Shown here one piece after another: positions 53,194-62,051 of a stretch of DNA of 64,000 bases. Where the stretch lies: positions 1,054,001 to 1,118,000 of the forward strand of contig CBDAQM010000006.1 of NCBI GenBank assembly GCA_965199095.1, read 5' to 3'. Made by a program: the position numbers and the translations under genes. The stretch comes from LMUY01 sp965199095. GTDB taxonomy: Bacteria > Pseudomonadota > Alphaproteobacteria > Acetobacterales > Acetobacteraceae. Positions within the stretch are counted from its first letter, which is position 1. The number at the start of each line of letters is the position of its first letter. The notes under the pieces were generated by a model. That model was not told the DNA's origin. It did not search any database and saw only the letters and a program-made list of their open reading frames with translations.

Positions 53194-54036
53194 TCAGACG
53201 GGCGTGAAACTAACCGGCATGTCCTCGAAGGATTGCCCGAGCCACTGCTTCTGCATCGCATACATCCGGCCGCTCTTGCGCTCGGTGGCCAGGAAATTGT
53301 CGAGCAACTCAAGCACGCCCGTGTTGCCCTTCTTCACAGCCCAAGCGATGTAAGTCTTGGCTGCTATCGGCGAGCCGATCTCGAACACACCCGGCTTCTC
53401 CTTCACCAGGAGTGCCAGGTTGATGATCGTGTTGGATACGTAGTCGATCCGGCCGATCGCAAGATCTTCATAGGCCTCCGGATAGGCGACGTATTGGACG
53501 ACCTTGCCAAGCTTGCCGCCGTCCTTCTGCAGCATCGCTTCGAGCTGCGGCAGGGCTGAAAGCATAGCGCTGCCGGCTTCCACGCCGACGGTCTTGCCGC
53601 TCAGGTCCTTGATGCTCGTGATGCTCGTGTCCTTGGCCCGTTTGGCGTAGTAGAGCGTCGCATCCGAGACCGGGCTGGTAAAATCGAGGAACGCGAGACG
53701 CTCCTTGGTGATCAGCACGCCGGTGACGGCGGCGTCGAATTTCCCAGTGTCAACGCCCGGAAGCAGGCCAGTCCACGGGATGATCTGCTGGTCGACTTTG
53801 AATGGCACGGTCTTCCCGAACAACTTCAGCAGTTCGGTGTCATAGCCGGTTGGTATGCCGTCCTTGACGAACTCGAACGGCCGGTAATCGTCTTCCGTCG
53901 CGACTACCATAGTGCCGCGCCGCTTGATTTCTTCGAGCGTCGCGGCGCTCCCGCGCTTTACGTTGGACGCAGCGGCGATGGCGGCAAGTGCCACTGTGTG
54001 CAGGACGCTTCGGCGAGTTTGTATAAGTCGGCTCAT
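53194..54036 (-). CDS. Polar amino-acid ABC transporter, periplasmic binding protein
   Basis: 280 residues from the ATG at 54036. A signal peptide with a TRRSVLHT motif may be Tat-type. The family 3 solute-binding fold is shown by GTMVVATEDDYRPFEFVKDG, PTGYDTELLKLFG, AAVTGVLITKERLAFLDFTS and GKTVGVEAGSA. The ligand cannot be named from sequence; the context (a molybdenum hydroxylase and a maleate-isomerase-like gene) points to an amino acid or heterocyclic acid. RidA lies 68 bases upstream. Confidence 0.9.
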   Translation of the reverse strand: MSRLIQTRRSVLHTVALAAIAAASNVKRGSAATLEEIKRRGTMVVATEDDYRPFEFVKDGIPTGYDTELLKLFGKTVPFKVDQQIIPWTGLLPGVDTGKFDAAVTGVLITKERLAFLDFTSPVSDATLYYAKRAKDTSITSIKDLSGKTVGVEAGSAMLSALPQLEAMLQKDGGKLGKVVQYVAYPEAYEDLAIGRIDYVSNTIINLALLVKEKPGVFEIGSPIAAKTYIAWAVKKGNTGVLELLDNFLATERKSGRMYAMQKQWLGQSFEDMPVSFTPV

Positions 54037-54104
54037 GGTGTTGCTCCGTTCAGGTGGATATCGCAGTTGGACATAGAGCTGTAGGCGGCCGCGCCTGGCA
54101 TAGC

Positions 54105-54599
54105 TCACCTCGCCACTTCGAAGATCGCGTCCACCTCGACCGTCGCGCCGGCCGGCAAAGTCGCAACCCCGATGGCCGTGCGTGCGTGCCGGCCGCAAGC
54201 CCCAAATACGGCGAACATGAGCTCCGACGCCCCGTCCACCACCTGAGGCACGTCCGGGTAGCCCGGCCTTGCGTGAACGAAGCCGCCAAGCCGATGACAC
54301 GCCACGACGCGGTCGAGATCGCCATCCAACGCGAGCGAAAGGGCGGCAAGCAGGTTCAGGGCGCAGAGTTGAGCAGCCTTCTGCCCGGCCGGAAGATCAT
54401 GGGCGTCCGGCATGGGGCCGGTGAACCAAACCTTGCCGAGCGACTCGCAAATCTGGCCTGCGAGATAGACAATGGGGCCACTACGGGCAAACGGCTTGAA
54501 CGCACCACGTGGAGTCGGCACCGGCGGCAGCCCCAGCCCGAGTGCCGCCAGCCGCTGGGTGATGAGGCTCTGGGTCGACGATGTGGTCGCGGCGGCCAT
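54105..54599 (-). CDS. RidA/YjgF family protein
   Basis: 164 residues. The trimeric chorismate-mutase-like fold shows GPIVYLAGQI, ALNLLAALSLALDGDLDRVV and the C-terminal GRHARTAIGVATLPAGATVEVDAIF-type end, with the imine-binding Arg in HARTAIG. RidA proteins hydrolyse reactive enamines and imines such as 2-aminoacrylate. Within catabolic operons they often remove enamine intermediates of ring cleavage. It is the first gene of the minus-strand transport operon, behind the repeats at 54625-54763. Confidence 0.88.
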   Translation of the reverse strand: MAAATTSSTQSLITQRLAALGLGLPPVPTPRGAFKPFARSGPIVYLAGQICESLGKVWFTGPMPDAHDLPAGQKAAQLCALNLLAALSLALDGDLDRVVACHRLGGFVHARPGYPDVPQVVDGASELMFAVFGACGRHARTAIGVATLPAGATVEVDAIFEVAR

Positions 54600-54624
54600 G
54601 ACGTCCTTTGCTATGCATAGGGCA

Positions 54625-54763
54625 CTTACTTAAGCGCCTTTGTTCGCAAGCAGCGTGCCACCGCAATAATCGGCTTGGCCAAGCTTAAGGGCATGCCTTC
54701 CTGTCGGGCACCAGACGGCGTGCCTGTAAAGCCGCCAAGTGTGCATAATATGCTTACTTAAAG
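54625..54763. promoter_or_regulatory. Two CTTACTTAA sites upstream of the RidA-ABC operon
   Basis: CTTACTTAAG (54625-54634) and CTTACTTAAAG (54753-54763) are direct copies 128 bases apart, each preceded by a TGCATA-containing stretch. The 180-base region has no gene and contains the promoter for RidA. They may be binding sites for the TetR encoded at 59339 or an unlinked regulator. Confidence 0.45.
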
Positions 54764-54781
54764 GGCAACAGTCGCAGTCGT

Positions 54782-55528
54782 TCAGTGATCGCGGAATAGC
54801 GATCCGCAGCCCAGGACCTGGTCCGCAATCCCGCGTTGACGCAGAGCATGCCAGTATGTCGCGGCATTGATTGCGAGCACGGGCAACCCCAGCCAGCGCT
54901 CGGCCTGGTCGGCAATGTCGATGGCGGCGAGGTCCGTTCCCGCTTGGACAATCGCGTCGACACCTGAGGCGGCCAATGCCTTGAACCCGTCCCGGATGTC
55001 GGCGTCCGTTGCGTGCGCGATCTGGACCTCGCTCGGCCGCTTGAGGCTATGCACCATGGCGACGTCGTAGCCGTGGTCGTTGAAGAACCGTGCAACCTGG
55101 CTGTCGCCGACCGGCTGATACGGGGTCAGGATCCCGATCCGCTTGACCGAGCCAAACCGGCCGAGTGCCGCCGCACACGCCGCCGACCCGATGCTGACCG
55201 GCACGCCCGCGCGGGCAGTCAACCGGTCGAGCAACGCCTCCGCTCCAGCCTTGCCGCCCCAGAACGTGGGGATCGACATCGCCATGACGAGATGGGCTGG
55301 CTTGCAGGTCATGACCCGGTCCACCGCGCCGTAAAGGTCCGGCCCGATCGCTTCCACCATCGCTTCAAACTCGGTGTCGTTGCCGAGGGGAAGGTCCTGG
55401 ATATGGATCCGCCCGATATGGTTGGTCACTCCGACCGGGCGCATCATGTCGGTCTCAGGCTGAACGGTGGTGTTTGTCGAGGGGATGATGATGCCGATCT
55501 TGCAGCGGTAGCCGAGCCTGTCCGTCAT
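54782..55528 (-). CDS. Maleate isomerase/Asp-Glu racemase-like protein
   Basis: 248 residues from the ATG at 55528. IIPSTNTTVQPETDMM at the start is the maleate isomerase/arylmalonate decarboxylase signature, and ASGVDAIVQAGTDLAAIDIA matches the second half-domain. However, the two positions where maleate isomerase has catalytic Cys appear as MAMSIPTFWGG and VQAGTDL, with no Cys in either. The reaction may therefore differ from maleate-to-fumarate isomerisation. Divergent from the molybdenum hydroxylase genes across 116 bases. Confidence 0.75.
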   Translation of the reverse strand: MTDRLGYRCKIGIIIPSTNTTVQPETDMMRPVGVTNHIGRIHIQDLPLGNDTEFEAMVEAIGPDLYGAVDRVMTCKPAHLVMAMSIPTFWGGKAGAEALLDRLTARAGVPVSIGSAACAAALGRFGSVKRIGILTPYQPVGDSQVARFFNDHGYDVAMVHSLKRPSEVQIAHATDADIRDGFKALAASGVDAIVQAGTDLAAIDIADQAERWLGLPVLAINAATYWHALRQRGIADQVLGCGSLFRDH

Positions 55529-55644
55529 AGCCTGGTTCCTTTCGTGATGATGGCCGCCGCCAACCGCCATGTGGCAAGCAGCTTGCAGGAAGTAGTCCAA
55601 ACTGCCGTCCCCGCACCGGAGGCCGGGTGGGGAGCGGAGATGCC

Positions 55645-56559
55645 ATGATCGGTCCAGGTTCCATGAGCGCCGCCACTGCCGCACCATCGCCGCTCGCCCC
55701 GGTGATGCAACGCACGCGGCACCGTATCGCGCCCTTCCGCCTCCTGCGGCCGACGAGCTTCGGCGAGGCGCGCAGCCTGCTCGACGCGTGGCCCGGTGCG
55801 ATGCCGGTTGCAGGCGGCATCGACCTAGTCAACCAGATGAAGGAGGGCGCCGATCCCGGCACACTGGTCTGGCTCGGCGCCATCCCGGATGCCGACGCCG
55901 TGCGGTGGGAGGGCGGCGACCTCCTCATCGGCGCATGCTGCCGTCACGACCAGATCGCCCAGGACGCCGCGCTTCAAAAGGGTTTCCCGGACCTCGCCGC
56001 CGCCTGGAACCGGATTGCGAACAGCCGCATCCGGGGCCAGGGCACCGTCGCCGGCAACCTCATGGCGCAGAACCCGGGCTACGAGTCCGCGATCTTGTTA
56101 TCGGCCGTGGCCGCGCAGCTCTCGTTCCTAGCGCCAGGAGGCCATGGCTCGTCGGCTGCCGTCTTCCAACTCGGGGACGAGCGGGGCGGCCTGCGCCCGC
56201 GGCCCGGCCTCGTTACGCACTTGCGGGTCCGCGGTGGCACGCCGGGTCAGCCGCGCCGGCTCCTGTACGACCGGACGCTTCGGCCAGCCCTATCGGTGGC
56301 TCTCGGGCTCGACCTTAATGGCGGGCACATACTCGCCGCCCGCGCCGTCCTGGGCGGGTGTCATCCCGTACCTGTGCTGCGGATCCTGCCGCTCGTCGGC
56401 CTGGCGCTGCCGGACCTGGAAGGCCGTGCCAAGGACATTGCGCGAGAAGCGTTCGCCGACCTGCCGCCCTGTCTGGTTCCGTGGCGGGGCGTGGCCGGCT
56501 ACCGCGAGCGTGTCGGCCCCATCCTACTGCAACGCCTCCTCGCTGAGGCGGCCCGATGA
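55645..56559 (+). CDS. Molybdenum hydroxylase FAD-binding subunit
   Basis: 304 residues from the ATG at 55645, with GGAG upstream (55631-55640). The FAD motifs MPVAGGIDLVNQMKEG and NSRIRGQGTVAGNLMAQNPG match the medium (CoxM/XDH-B) subunit of xanthine-dehydrogenase family enzymes. It passes electrons from the 2Fe-2S clusters of the fused large subunit to NAD+ or another acceptor. It overlaps the next gene by ATGA. Confidence 0.88.
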   Translation: MIGPGSMSAATAAPSPLAPVMQRTRHRIAPFRLLRPTSFGEARSLLDAWPGAMPVAGGIDLVNQMKEGADPGTLVWLGAIPDADAVRWEGGDLLIGACCRHDQIAQDAALQKGFPDLAAAWNRIANSRIRGQGTVAGNLMAQNPGYESAILLSAVAAQLSFLAPGGHGSSAAVFQLGDERGGLRPRPGLVTHLRVRGGTPGQPRRLLYDRTLRPALSVALGLDLNGGHILAARAVLGGCHPVPVLRILPLVGLALPDLEGRAKDIAREAFADLPPCLVPWRGVAGYRERVGPILLQRLLAEAAR

Positions 56560-59342
56560 CCTTGGTGGAAGCGGTGTCCTTCATGCTCGATGGCGAGCCG
56601 GTCACGCTGGCGGCAGGCGCACCCGCGGTCCTGGCTGACGCGCTCCGGCATGGCGCCGGCCGCACCAGCGTGCGCGTCGCCTGTGACCAGGGCGTGTGCG
56701 GGGCCTGCACGGTGCTGCTGGATGGGGTGCCGATCACCGCGTGCAGCGCGCTTACCGAGACGATCCGCGGCAAGACCGTCACTACGCTTCAGGGCCTGCG
56801 CCCAAGCGGGGCTGGTCCCACCGCCGTGCAGCGCGCCTTCGTTGAGGAGCATGCCTTCCAGTGCGGGATGTGCACGCCCGGCATGATCCTGCTGGCCGAG
56901 GCGCTGCTGGACCGGACGCCTTCTCCAACCCGCACGGAGGTGAGGGCCTGGATGGGCGCCAATGTGTGCCGATGCACGGGCTACCGCGCCATCGAGGATG
57001 CCGTGCTGACGGCGGCCCGGCTACGCACCGCCGCCTCTGACGCGCCGGATCGGCCGTGGCGTCCGGAGCAGGCGGCCAAGGTGTTTGGACGGCCGTTCTA
57101 CACCTCCGACCTGAGCCTGCCGGGCATGCTGGAAGCCAAGATCCTGCGCAGCCCGCATGCCCACGCCCGCATCCTCGGCGTGCGTACCGCGGCGGCGCGC
57201 GCGCTCCCCGGCGTCTACGCCGTGGTCACGGGTGCCGACGTGGCCGCGCTGCCGGAGTCGTTCTACGGCCTGTGGATCAAGGACCAGCCGCTCCTGGCGA
57301 TCGACCGGGTCCGCTACGAGGGCGACCCCGTTGCCGCCGTGGCCGCCCGCGATGCCGCCACCGCCTTGCGCGCGCTCGCCTTGATCGAGGTGGACTACCA
57401 GCCGCTCCCCGCCGCGCCGACGCTGGACGGGGCGCTCGCGGCGGGCGCCACCCCGCTGTTCGACACGCCGAGCCTGGGCAGCATCCCTGCCCATGGTACG
57501 GGAGTGACCTGCGAGAAGGAACCGGCGCCGAACATCCTCTACCGGTTCCACCACCGGGTGGGCGACGTGGAGGCGGAGTTCGCCGGGGCGGACCACGTGT
57601 TCGAGGACGTTTTTCACTTCTCACGCATGAGCCACGTGCCGCTCGAGCAGATGATCACCCTGGCCCGGCCGTTGGGGGACGGTTTCGAGATCTGGTCGTC
57701 CAACCAGGACCCCTTCCTCCTCCGGCAGGACATCGCCGAGATTTTCGGCGTCGCCGAGCACCTCGTTCGTGTCCATACCCTGCCGATCGGCGGCGCCTTC
57801 GGGATGAACAGCTTCTGCAAGATCGAGCCGCTGACCGCCTTGCTGGCGCGCAAGGCCGACCGTGCCGTCCGCCTCGCCCTGACGATGGACGAGGGCTTGG
57901 TGACCCTGTCGCAGCACGCGGCCCGCCTGCACCTGAAGACCGCGGTCACATCCAACGGCAAGCTCCTTGCCCGGCAGTCCCGCATCCTGCTGGACGGTGG
58001 GGCCTATGCGGATGCCAGCGCCCTAGTAACAGACAAGGTCGGCTACCGCATCGGCGGCCCTTATCGCTGGCGGGCGCTGGACAGCGACGCCCAGGCGGTG
58101 CGCACCAATACGGTGCCCGCCGGCTCGTTCCGCGGCTTCGGCGGCACCCAAGCCTCATGGGCGTCGGAAAGCCAGATGGACATGATCGCTCGGCGGCTTG
58201 GACTGGACCCGGTCGAGTTCCGCAACCGCAACCTGCTCGCCCCGTCCGAGCCGTTCAGGCCCGGCGACAGCGGCATTGACTGCGATTTGGCTGCCGGGCT
58301 GTTCACCATTGCCGAGCAGATCGGGTGGGGGCGGCGCGAAACCTCCGCCGAACCCCACCTCGCCCGGGGCAAGGGCGTTGCTATTGGGTTCAAGGATGCG
58401 GGTGGCCAAGGCCGCTACGCCAAGGCAAGGATCAAGGTTTTGCCGGGCGGAGACGCCGTGATCAGTTGCGCCACGGTCGACATGGGCCAAGGCGCCACGG
58501 AGGCGTTTCGCCGCATCGTCGCCAAGGTTCTGGACATGGACCCTCATCGTGTGTCCCGCGCCGAGATCGATACCGACCAAACGGACTTCGACCAGGGCAC
58601 GCACGCCTCCTCGGCCACGGCCGTGACCGGGGAGGCCGTACGGCGCGCGGCCGAGGCCGTCCGCACCCGCATCATCGGCTTTGCTGCCGAGCGGCTGGAC
58701 ACCCCGGCGGAAAGCCTCGGCTACGCCGACGGTGCCATCCGCCGCGGCAACGAGGCGATCTCGTTAAAGCAACTCGTCCGGGCGTATTATGGCGGCCTTG
58801 GTGCGGAGTTCACCGGCGATGGCGAGGTCAAGGTGCCAACAGACCCGGGCGCCGCGCTCAACGCGCAGATCGTCTACTGGATGCCGAACTGGGTGGGGGC
58901 GGAGGTGGAGGTGGATACCCAAACCGGCAAGATCACGCTGCTGCATCTGGCTTGTGCCGCCGATGCTGGGCGGGCCCTGGTCCCCGAGGCGGTGCGGGGA
59001 CAGATAGAAGGCGCCGCCATGCAGGCCGTTGGACAAAGCTTGTACGAGCAGCTCGTTTACGATGGCGCCCACCTCGCGACCGACACGCCGCAGCGCTACC
59101 GCATGCCGCTCTCGACCGACTTGCCCGGCCGCTTTGAAGCGGTGACCCTGGAACACGGCCTAGGGCGCGGCCCGTTCGGCGCCAAGGGCGTCGGTGAGGC
59201 AGGCATCCTGGGTGTCGCCGCCGCAATCGCGAACGCGGTCGAAGACGCCATCGGCATCCGCATCACCTCGCTTCCGCTTACGGCAGATAAAGTCCTTGCG
59301 GCGCTGGATGCACAGCCCATGGCTGCGCGGGAGCCGGAGTGA
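56556..59342 (+). CDS. Molybdenum hydroxylase, fused 2Fe-2S and molybdopterin subunit
   Basis: 928 residues. The N-terminal ferredoxin-like domain has CDQGVCGACTVLLDG, and the helical second 2Fe-2S domain has FQCGMCTPGMILLAEALL and NVCRCTGYR. From about residue 170 the molybdopterin part follows: YTSDLSLPGMLEAKILRSPH, PIGGAFGMNSFCK, SFRGFGGTQASWASESQMD, DMGQGATEAF and the catalytic Glu in GAKGVGEAGILG. Small and large subunits are usually separate genes in bacteria, so the fusion is notable though known. Such enzymes hydroxylate N-heterocycles, aldehydes or CO; the active-site Cys of CO dehydrogenase is not evident. Confidence 0.92.
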   Translation: MTLVEAVSFMLDGEPVTLAAGAPAVLADALRHGAGRTSVRVACDQGVCGACTVLLDGVPITACSALTETIRGKTVTTLQGLRPSGAGPTAVQRAFVEEHAFQCGMCTPGMILLAEALLDRTPSPTRTEVRAWMGANVCRCTGYRAIEDAVLTAARLRTAASDAPDRPWRPEQAAKVFGRPFYTSDLSLPGMLEAKILRSPHAHARILGVRTAAARALPGVYAVVTGADVAALPESFYGLWIKDQPLLAIDRVRYEGDPVAAVAARDAATALRALALIEVDYQPLPAAPTLDGALAAGATPLFDTPSLGSIPAHGTGVTCEKEPAPNILYRFHHRVGDVEAEFAGADHVFEDVFHFSRMSHVPLEQMITLARPLGDGFEIWSSNQDPFLLRQDIAEIFGVAEHLVRVHTLPIGGAFGMNSFCKIEPLTALLARKADRAVRLALTMDEGLVTLSQHAARLHLKTAVTSNGKLLARQSRILLDGGAYADASALVTDKVGYRIGGPYRWRALDSDAQAVRTNTVPAGSFRGFGGTQASWASESQMDMIARRLGLDPVEFRNRNLLAPSEPFRPGDSGIDCDLAAGLFTIAEQIGWGRRETSAEPHLARGKGVAIGFKDAGGQGRYAKARIKVLPGGDAVISCATVDMGQGATEAFRRIVAKVLDMDPHRVSRAEIDTDQTDFDQGTHASSATAVTGEAVRRAAEAVRTRIIGFAAERLDTPAESLGYADGAIRRGNEAISLKQLVRAYYGGLGAEFTGDGEVKVPTDPGAALNAQIVYWMPNWVGAEVEVDTQTGKITLLHLACAADAGRALVPEAVRGQIEGAAMQAVGQSLYEQLVYDGAHLATDTPQRYRMPLSTDLPGRFEAVTLEHGLGRGPFGAKGVGEAGILGVAAAIANAVEDAIGIRITSLPLTADKVLAALDAQPMAAREPE

Positions 59343-60085
59343 GCCGGCTTGGCAAGCCCCGTTTGGCACTGCCACAGGGCACCGGGACGACATGCGAGAG
59401 GACGGAGGCGGTCAGTACGGCGGGCGAAAGTTTGGCGGCAGGTTCCACCAGTCCGAAACGACGGACGCGGCCCAGGGATGCTGACGCAACGACACAACGC
59501 ATTCTGCAAGCGGCCATTATGGAGTTTGCTGAGCACGGTCTGACTGGCGCACGTGTCGATGCGATTGCCCGGCGCGCGGATACGAACATGCGCATGCTCT
59601 ACCATTACTTCGGTAGTAAGGTAGGGCTTTACACAGCCGTTCTCGAGACTGTTTTCGCTGATATCCGCCAGCAGGAGGAGCGGCTCAACCTGCGTGATCT
59701 CCAACCCCTGCCTGCAATGATGAAGCTGTTCGATTTTACTTTTTTGCACTTCGAGCGAAATCCCGCCTTCATCCGCATCCTAGCCAGCGAAAACTTGCTT
59801 GAGGCCCACTACTTGAAGCAGTCCAAGAGAGTTGCGGCAATCTCCTCCCCATTGATGGACGCAATTTGCGAGTTGTTAGCGCGTGGCGAAAAGTCTGGTG
59901 TTTTCCGGACTGGTATAGATCCGCTGCAGATTTACGTGACGATGGTATCCCTCAGTTATTTTCATATCTCAAATGCTCCAACGCTTTCACATCTATTTGG
60001 AGCGAACCTTACCGCCGCACGATGGCGTTCTGAACGACGCAAGCATGCTAGCAAGGTCATACTCTCTTACCTAAAAAGAGAGTAG
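59339..60085 (+). CDS. TetR-family regulator
   Basis: 248 residues from a GTG overlapping the hydroxylase stop (GTGA). A 45-residue flexible N-terminus precedes the helix-turn-helix DATTQRILQAAIMEFAEHGL, ARVDAIARRADTNMRMLYHY. The C-terminal domain has FTFLHFERNPAFIRILASEN, as in RutR/ NicR-like TetR proteins of heterocycle pathways. Codon use and GC fall in its 3' half compared with the upstream genes. It probably senses the substrate of the hydroxylase. Confidence 0.85.
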   Translation: MSRLGKPRLALPQGTGTTCERTEAVSTAGESLAAGSTSPKRRTRPRDADATTQRILQAAIMEFAEHGLTGARVDAIARRADTNMRMLYHYFGSKVGLYTAVLETVFADIRQQEERLNLRDLQPLPAMMKLFDFTFLHFERNPAFIRILASENLLEAHYLKQSKRVAAISSPLMDAICELLARGEKSGVFRTGIDPLQIYVTMVSLSYFHISNAPTLSHLFGANLTAARWRSERRKHASKVILSYLKRE

Positions 60086-60344
60086 CCGAGAGTGAACTTG
60101 CGACGAGATGGCTCCCTAGCATAGTTCTTACTTCGAAGCTTGAGCGGCCGAGTATCGCTGATCGGCTCTTGGGTGTAGGGGCCTCGGTTCTTCACTGTCC
60201 ACATCCCATCACCCCTGCGACTCGACGCAGAACCGAAGGAATAAAACCGACCTGCCCGACTCCACATGATCTCGGATCAAAACTTAGGCTCTGATTCTGC
60301 ATGAGCCGTATTATACGATTTCATAATCACTGACACCGACGGCA
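60086..60344. other. Intergenic region after the TetR gene
   Basis: 259 bases of lower GC content than the neighbours. I see no gene, repeat or convincing terminator. Confidence 0.4.
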
Positions 60345-60449
60345 AGCTTCATCACGGGGACCAACCTCGTCGTCGACGGCGCGGTGAGCCATAACGTGAA
60401 TTCCTTCCGGGGACCTTTCACGCGAGCGGTGGGTAAACTACCCCGGTGA
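60345..60449 (+). pseudogene. SDR C-terminal remnant
   Basis: The plus strand reads SFITGTNLVVDGAV, the C-terminal glycine-rich end of FabG-like SDR enzymes, then an unrelated tail to a TGA at 60447-60449. Nothing of the enzyme lies upstream. It overlaps the 3' end of the intact, unrelated SDR on the minus strand by 32 bases. Confidence 0.5.
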
Positions 60450-61344
60450 GCTCCTCCGACACCGTCCAGAGCCGTCGCCACATATCCTGGTCGAGGGCAT
60501 GCGGCGAGGGCTTCGCGAGCGCCGGAGCACCGCGGATTTCCAAGAAGCCGTTTGGCCCCCAATATTGCCCGCCCTGCACATCGGGCATGGTCGCGGCATA
60601 CAGGCCGGGCAGCGCGCCGCGTGCGCCGTCCTGGGCGAAAATGCCGATGGCGAAATTGGCCAGGGCAACCTTGAACGCAGCCATCTCGGTGCCCGCGATG
60701 AACCCCGTGGTGGCCACGCCTGGATGCGCCGCGACACTGGCAAGGCGGGACCCCGCATTCCGCGCCCGACGGTCGAGTTCGTAGCTGAACATCAAATTGG
60801 CCAGCTTGGACTGGCTATACGCCTTGGTGCCATTGTAGCTGCGCGCACCTTGCAGATCGTCGAAGTCGATCCGCCCGCGGCGGTGCGCGATGCTCGCGAT
60901 GGCGACGATGCGGGGGGCGGGCGCACGCAACAGGGCCGGGATCATGAGCCCGGTCAGGGCGAAATGCCCCAGATGGTTGGTGCCGAACTGGCGCTCGAAC
61001 CCGTCTACGGTCGTTGCCCGGTTGGCCTGCAACCCGAGCCCGGCATTGTTCAGCAGCACGTCGACATGGGGCAGCTCCGCACTCGCCCGCTCGGCGAAAG
61101 CGCGCACGCTGGCTAGGCTCGCCATGTCTACGACCGAAACGCTCGCCTTCGCGCCGGGCGTGTGCTTGACAATCCGGTTCATCACCGCCTCCCCGCGCCC
61201 CTGGTCGCGCACCGCGAGCACCACCTGGGCACCCTTGGCCCCGAGCGCCACCGCCGCTTCGGCGCCTATGCCGCTGCTGGCACCGGTAATGACGATGGTC
61301 CGGCCGGTCTGGTCCGGAATATCGGACACTGTCCAAGATGGCAT
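60418..61344 (-). CDS. Short-chain dehydrogenase (retinol dehydrogenase-like)
   Basis: 308 residues. TGASSGIGAEAAVALGAKGA, NNAGLGLQANRATTVDGFER, HLGHFALTG, VAIASIAHRRG with the catalytic Ser, and YSQSKLANLMFSYEL with Tyr and Lys. The length and the GFERQFGTNHLGHF segment place it with the atypical retinol-dehydrogenase/WWOX-like SDRs. Substrate unknown. It is a stand-alone gene between mobile-element remnants. Confidence 0.88.
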   Translation of the reverse strand: MPSWTVSDIPDQTGRTIVITGASSGIGAEAAVALGAKGAQVVLAVRDQGRGEAVMNRIVKHTPGAKASVSVVDMASLASVRAFAERASAELPHVDVLLNNAGLGLQANRATTVDGFERQFGTNHLGHFALTGLMIPALLRAPAPRIVAIASIAHRRGRIDFDDLQGARSYNGTKAYSQSKLANLMFSYELDRRARNAGSRLASVAAHPGVATTGFIAGTEMAAFKVALANFAIGIFAQDGARGALPGLYAATMPDVQGGQYWGPNGFLEIRGAPALAKPSPHALDQDMWRRLWTVSEELTGVVYPPLA

Positions 61345-61507
61345 TTGCCTGCCTCATGCGGTTCGCGCTGTAAGTGGTGCGTGGCCTGCGTTATACAGCA
61401 GGCTGATCCGTGCCCGCCACCCGGCCAGGGCGGGTCATACAAGCCGTCCGAAACCCCGACCCACATTGGGGCGAGGAAACGGTCTGGTAAGCCAGGCGCT
61501 GCTGGGC
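61345..61507. other. Short gap between SDR and IS630 remnant
   Basis: 163 bases with no gene. It includes the SDR promoter region and perhaps the missing N-terminal part of the IS630 element. Confidence 0.3.
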
Positions 61508-61816
61508 AGCACGCGGCTTGCCGGTCAACCAGTCGATATCTGGTTTCAGCATGAAGCCAGGATCGGGCCGAAAGGCGGGCAGGCGTATATCTGGGGCGAG
61601 GTCGGCTCACGCCGATGATGGTGCGGGATATGCACCGGAATTTAAGCCCATGGAAACGTCTGGGAATACCTCCGCGCCAACAAGCCATTGGCACTTGTCT
61701 GCGCTGGCAATGAGCAGATCTCGATCCCTCTTGCAAAGCGTGGAACTGGTTTGTCAACGATCCAGACCGTATCCGGTCGAATGGAACTCGAAGAATGGAC
61801 GTCGGTCAACGTCTGA
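61508..61816 (+). pseudogene. IS630-type transposase, C-terminal remnant with several frameshifts
   Basis: The plus strand reads GQPVDIWFQHEARIGPKGGQ and AYIWGEVGSR, the catalytic strand of IS630 transposases in which the first Asp (usual WFQDEAR) is replaced by His. Then in other frames come NVWEYLRANKPLAL, KAWNWFVNDPDRIRSNGTR and EWTSVNV followed by TGA at 61814-61816. At least three shifts and internal losses have occurred. It differs from the IS630 copy at 62955-64000. Confidence 0.7.
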
Positions 61817-62051
61817 GAGGCGGAGCTGCAGACTTCCGGCATCAATAAGTGAAGCGGCTGATCCGCCATGGACAAGGCCACTTTGTTTCCACTCGCTCCG
61901 AATACCAACATGCCGAAGGCGCTTGCAGCCGGGATATGGCTGCCGCGTCCAACCAGCGTCTCGCCAAGTTTCCGAAGCGTTGCATGTGAATGGGATGGCT
62001 GATGCCGTTGCCTATGGTTTTCAGAGGGCATACTCCCGGTGGCGACGATCG
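61817..62051. other. Gap between IS630 remnant and IclR gene
   Basis: 235 bases. A minus-strand open stretch (about 61842-62000) reads HATLRKLGETLVGRGSHIPA and similar, but I cannot assign it to a family. It may be a fragment of a further gene or chance. Confidence 0.3.

Noticed and set aside
54782..55528. Assignment as a true maleate isomerase or arylmalonate decarboxylase
   Set aside because: The PSTNTTVQPE start fits the superfamily, but neither catalytic cysteine is visible, so only a superfamily call is made.
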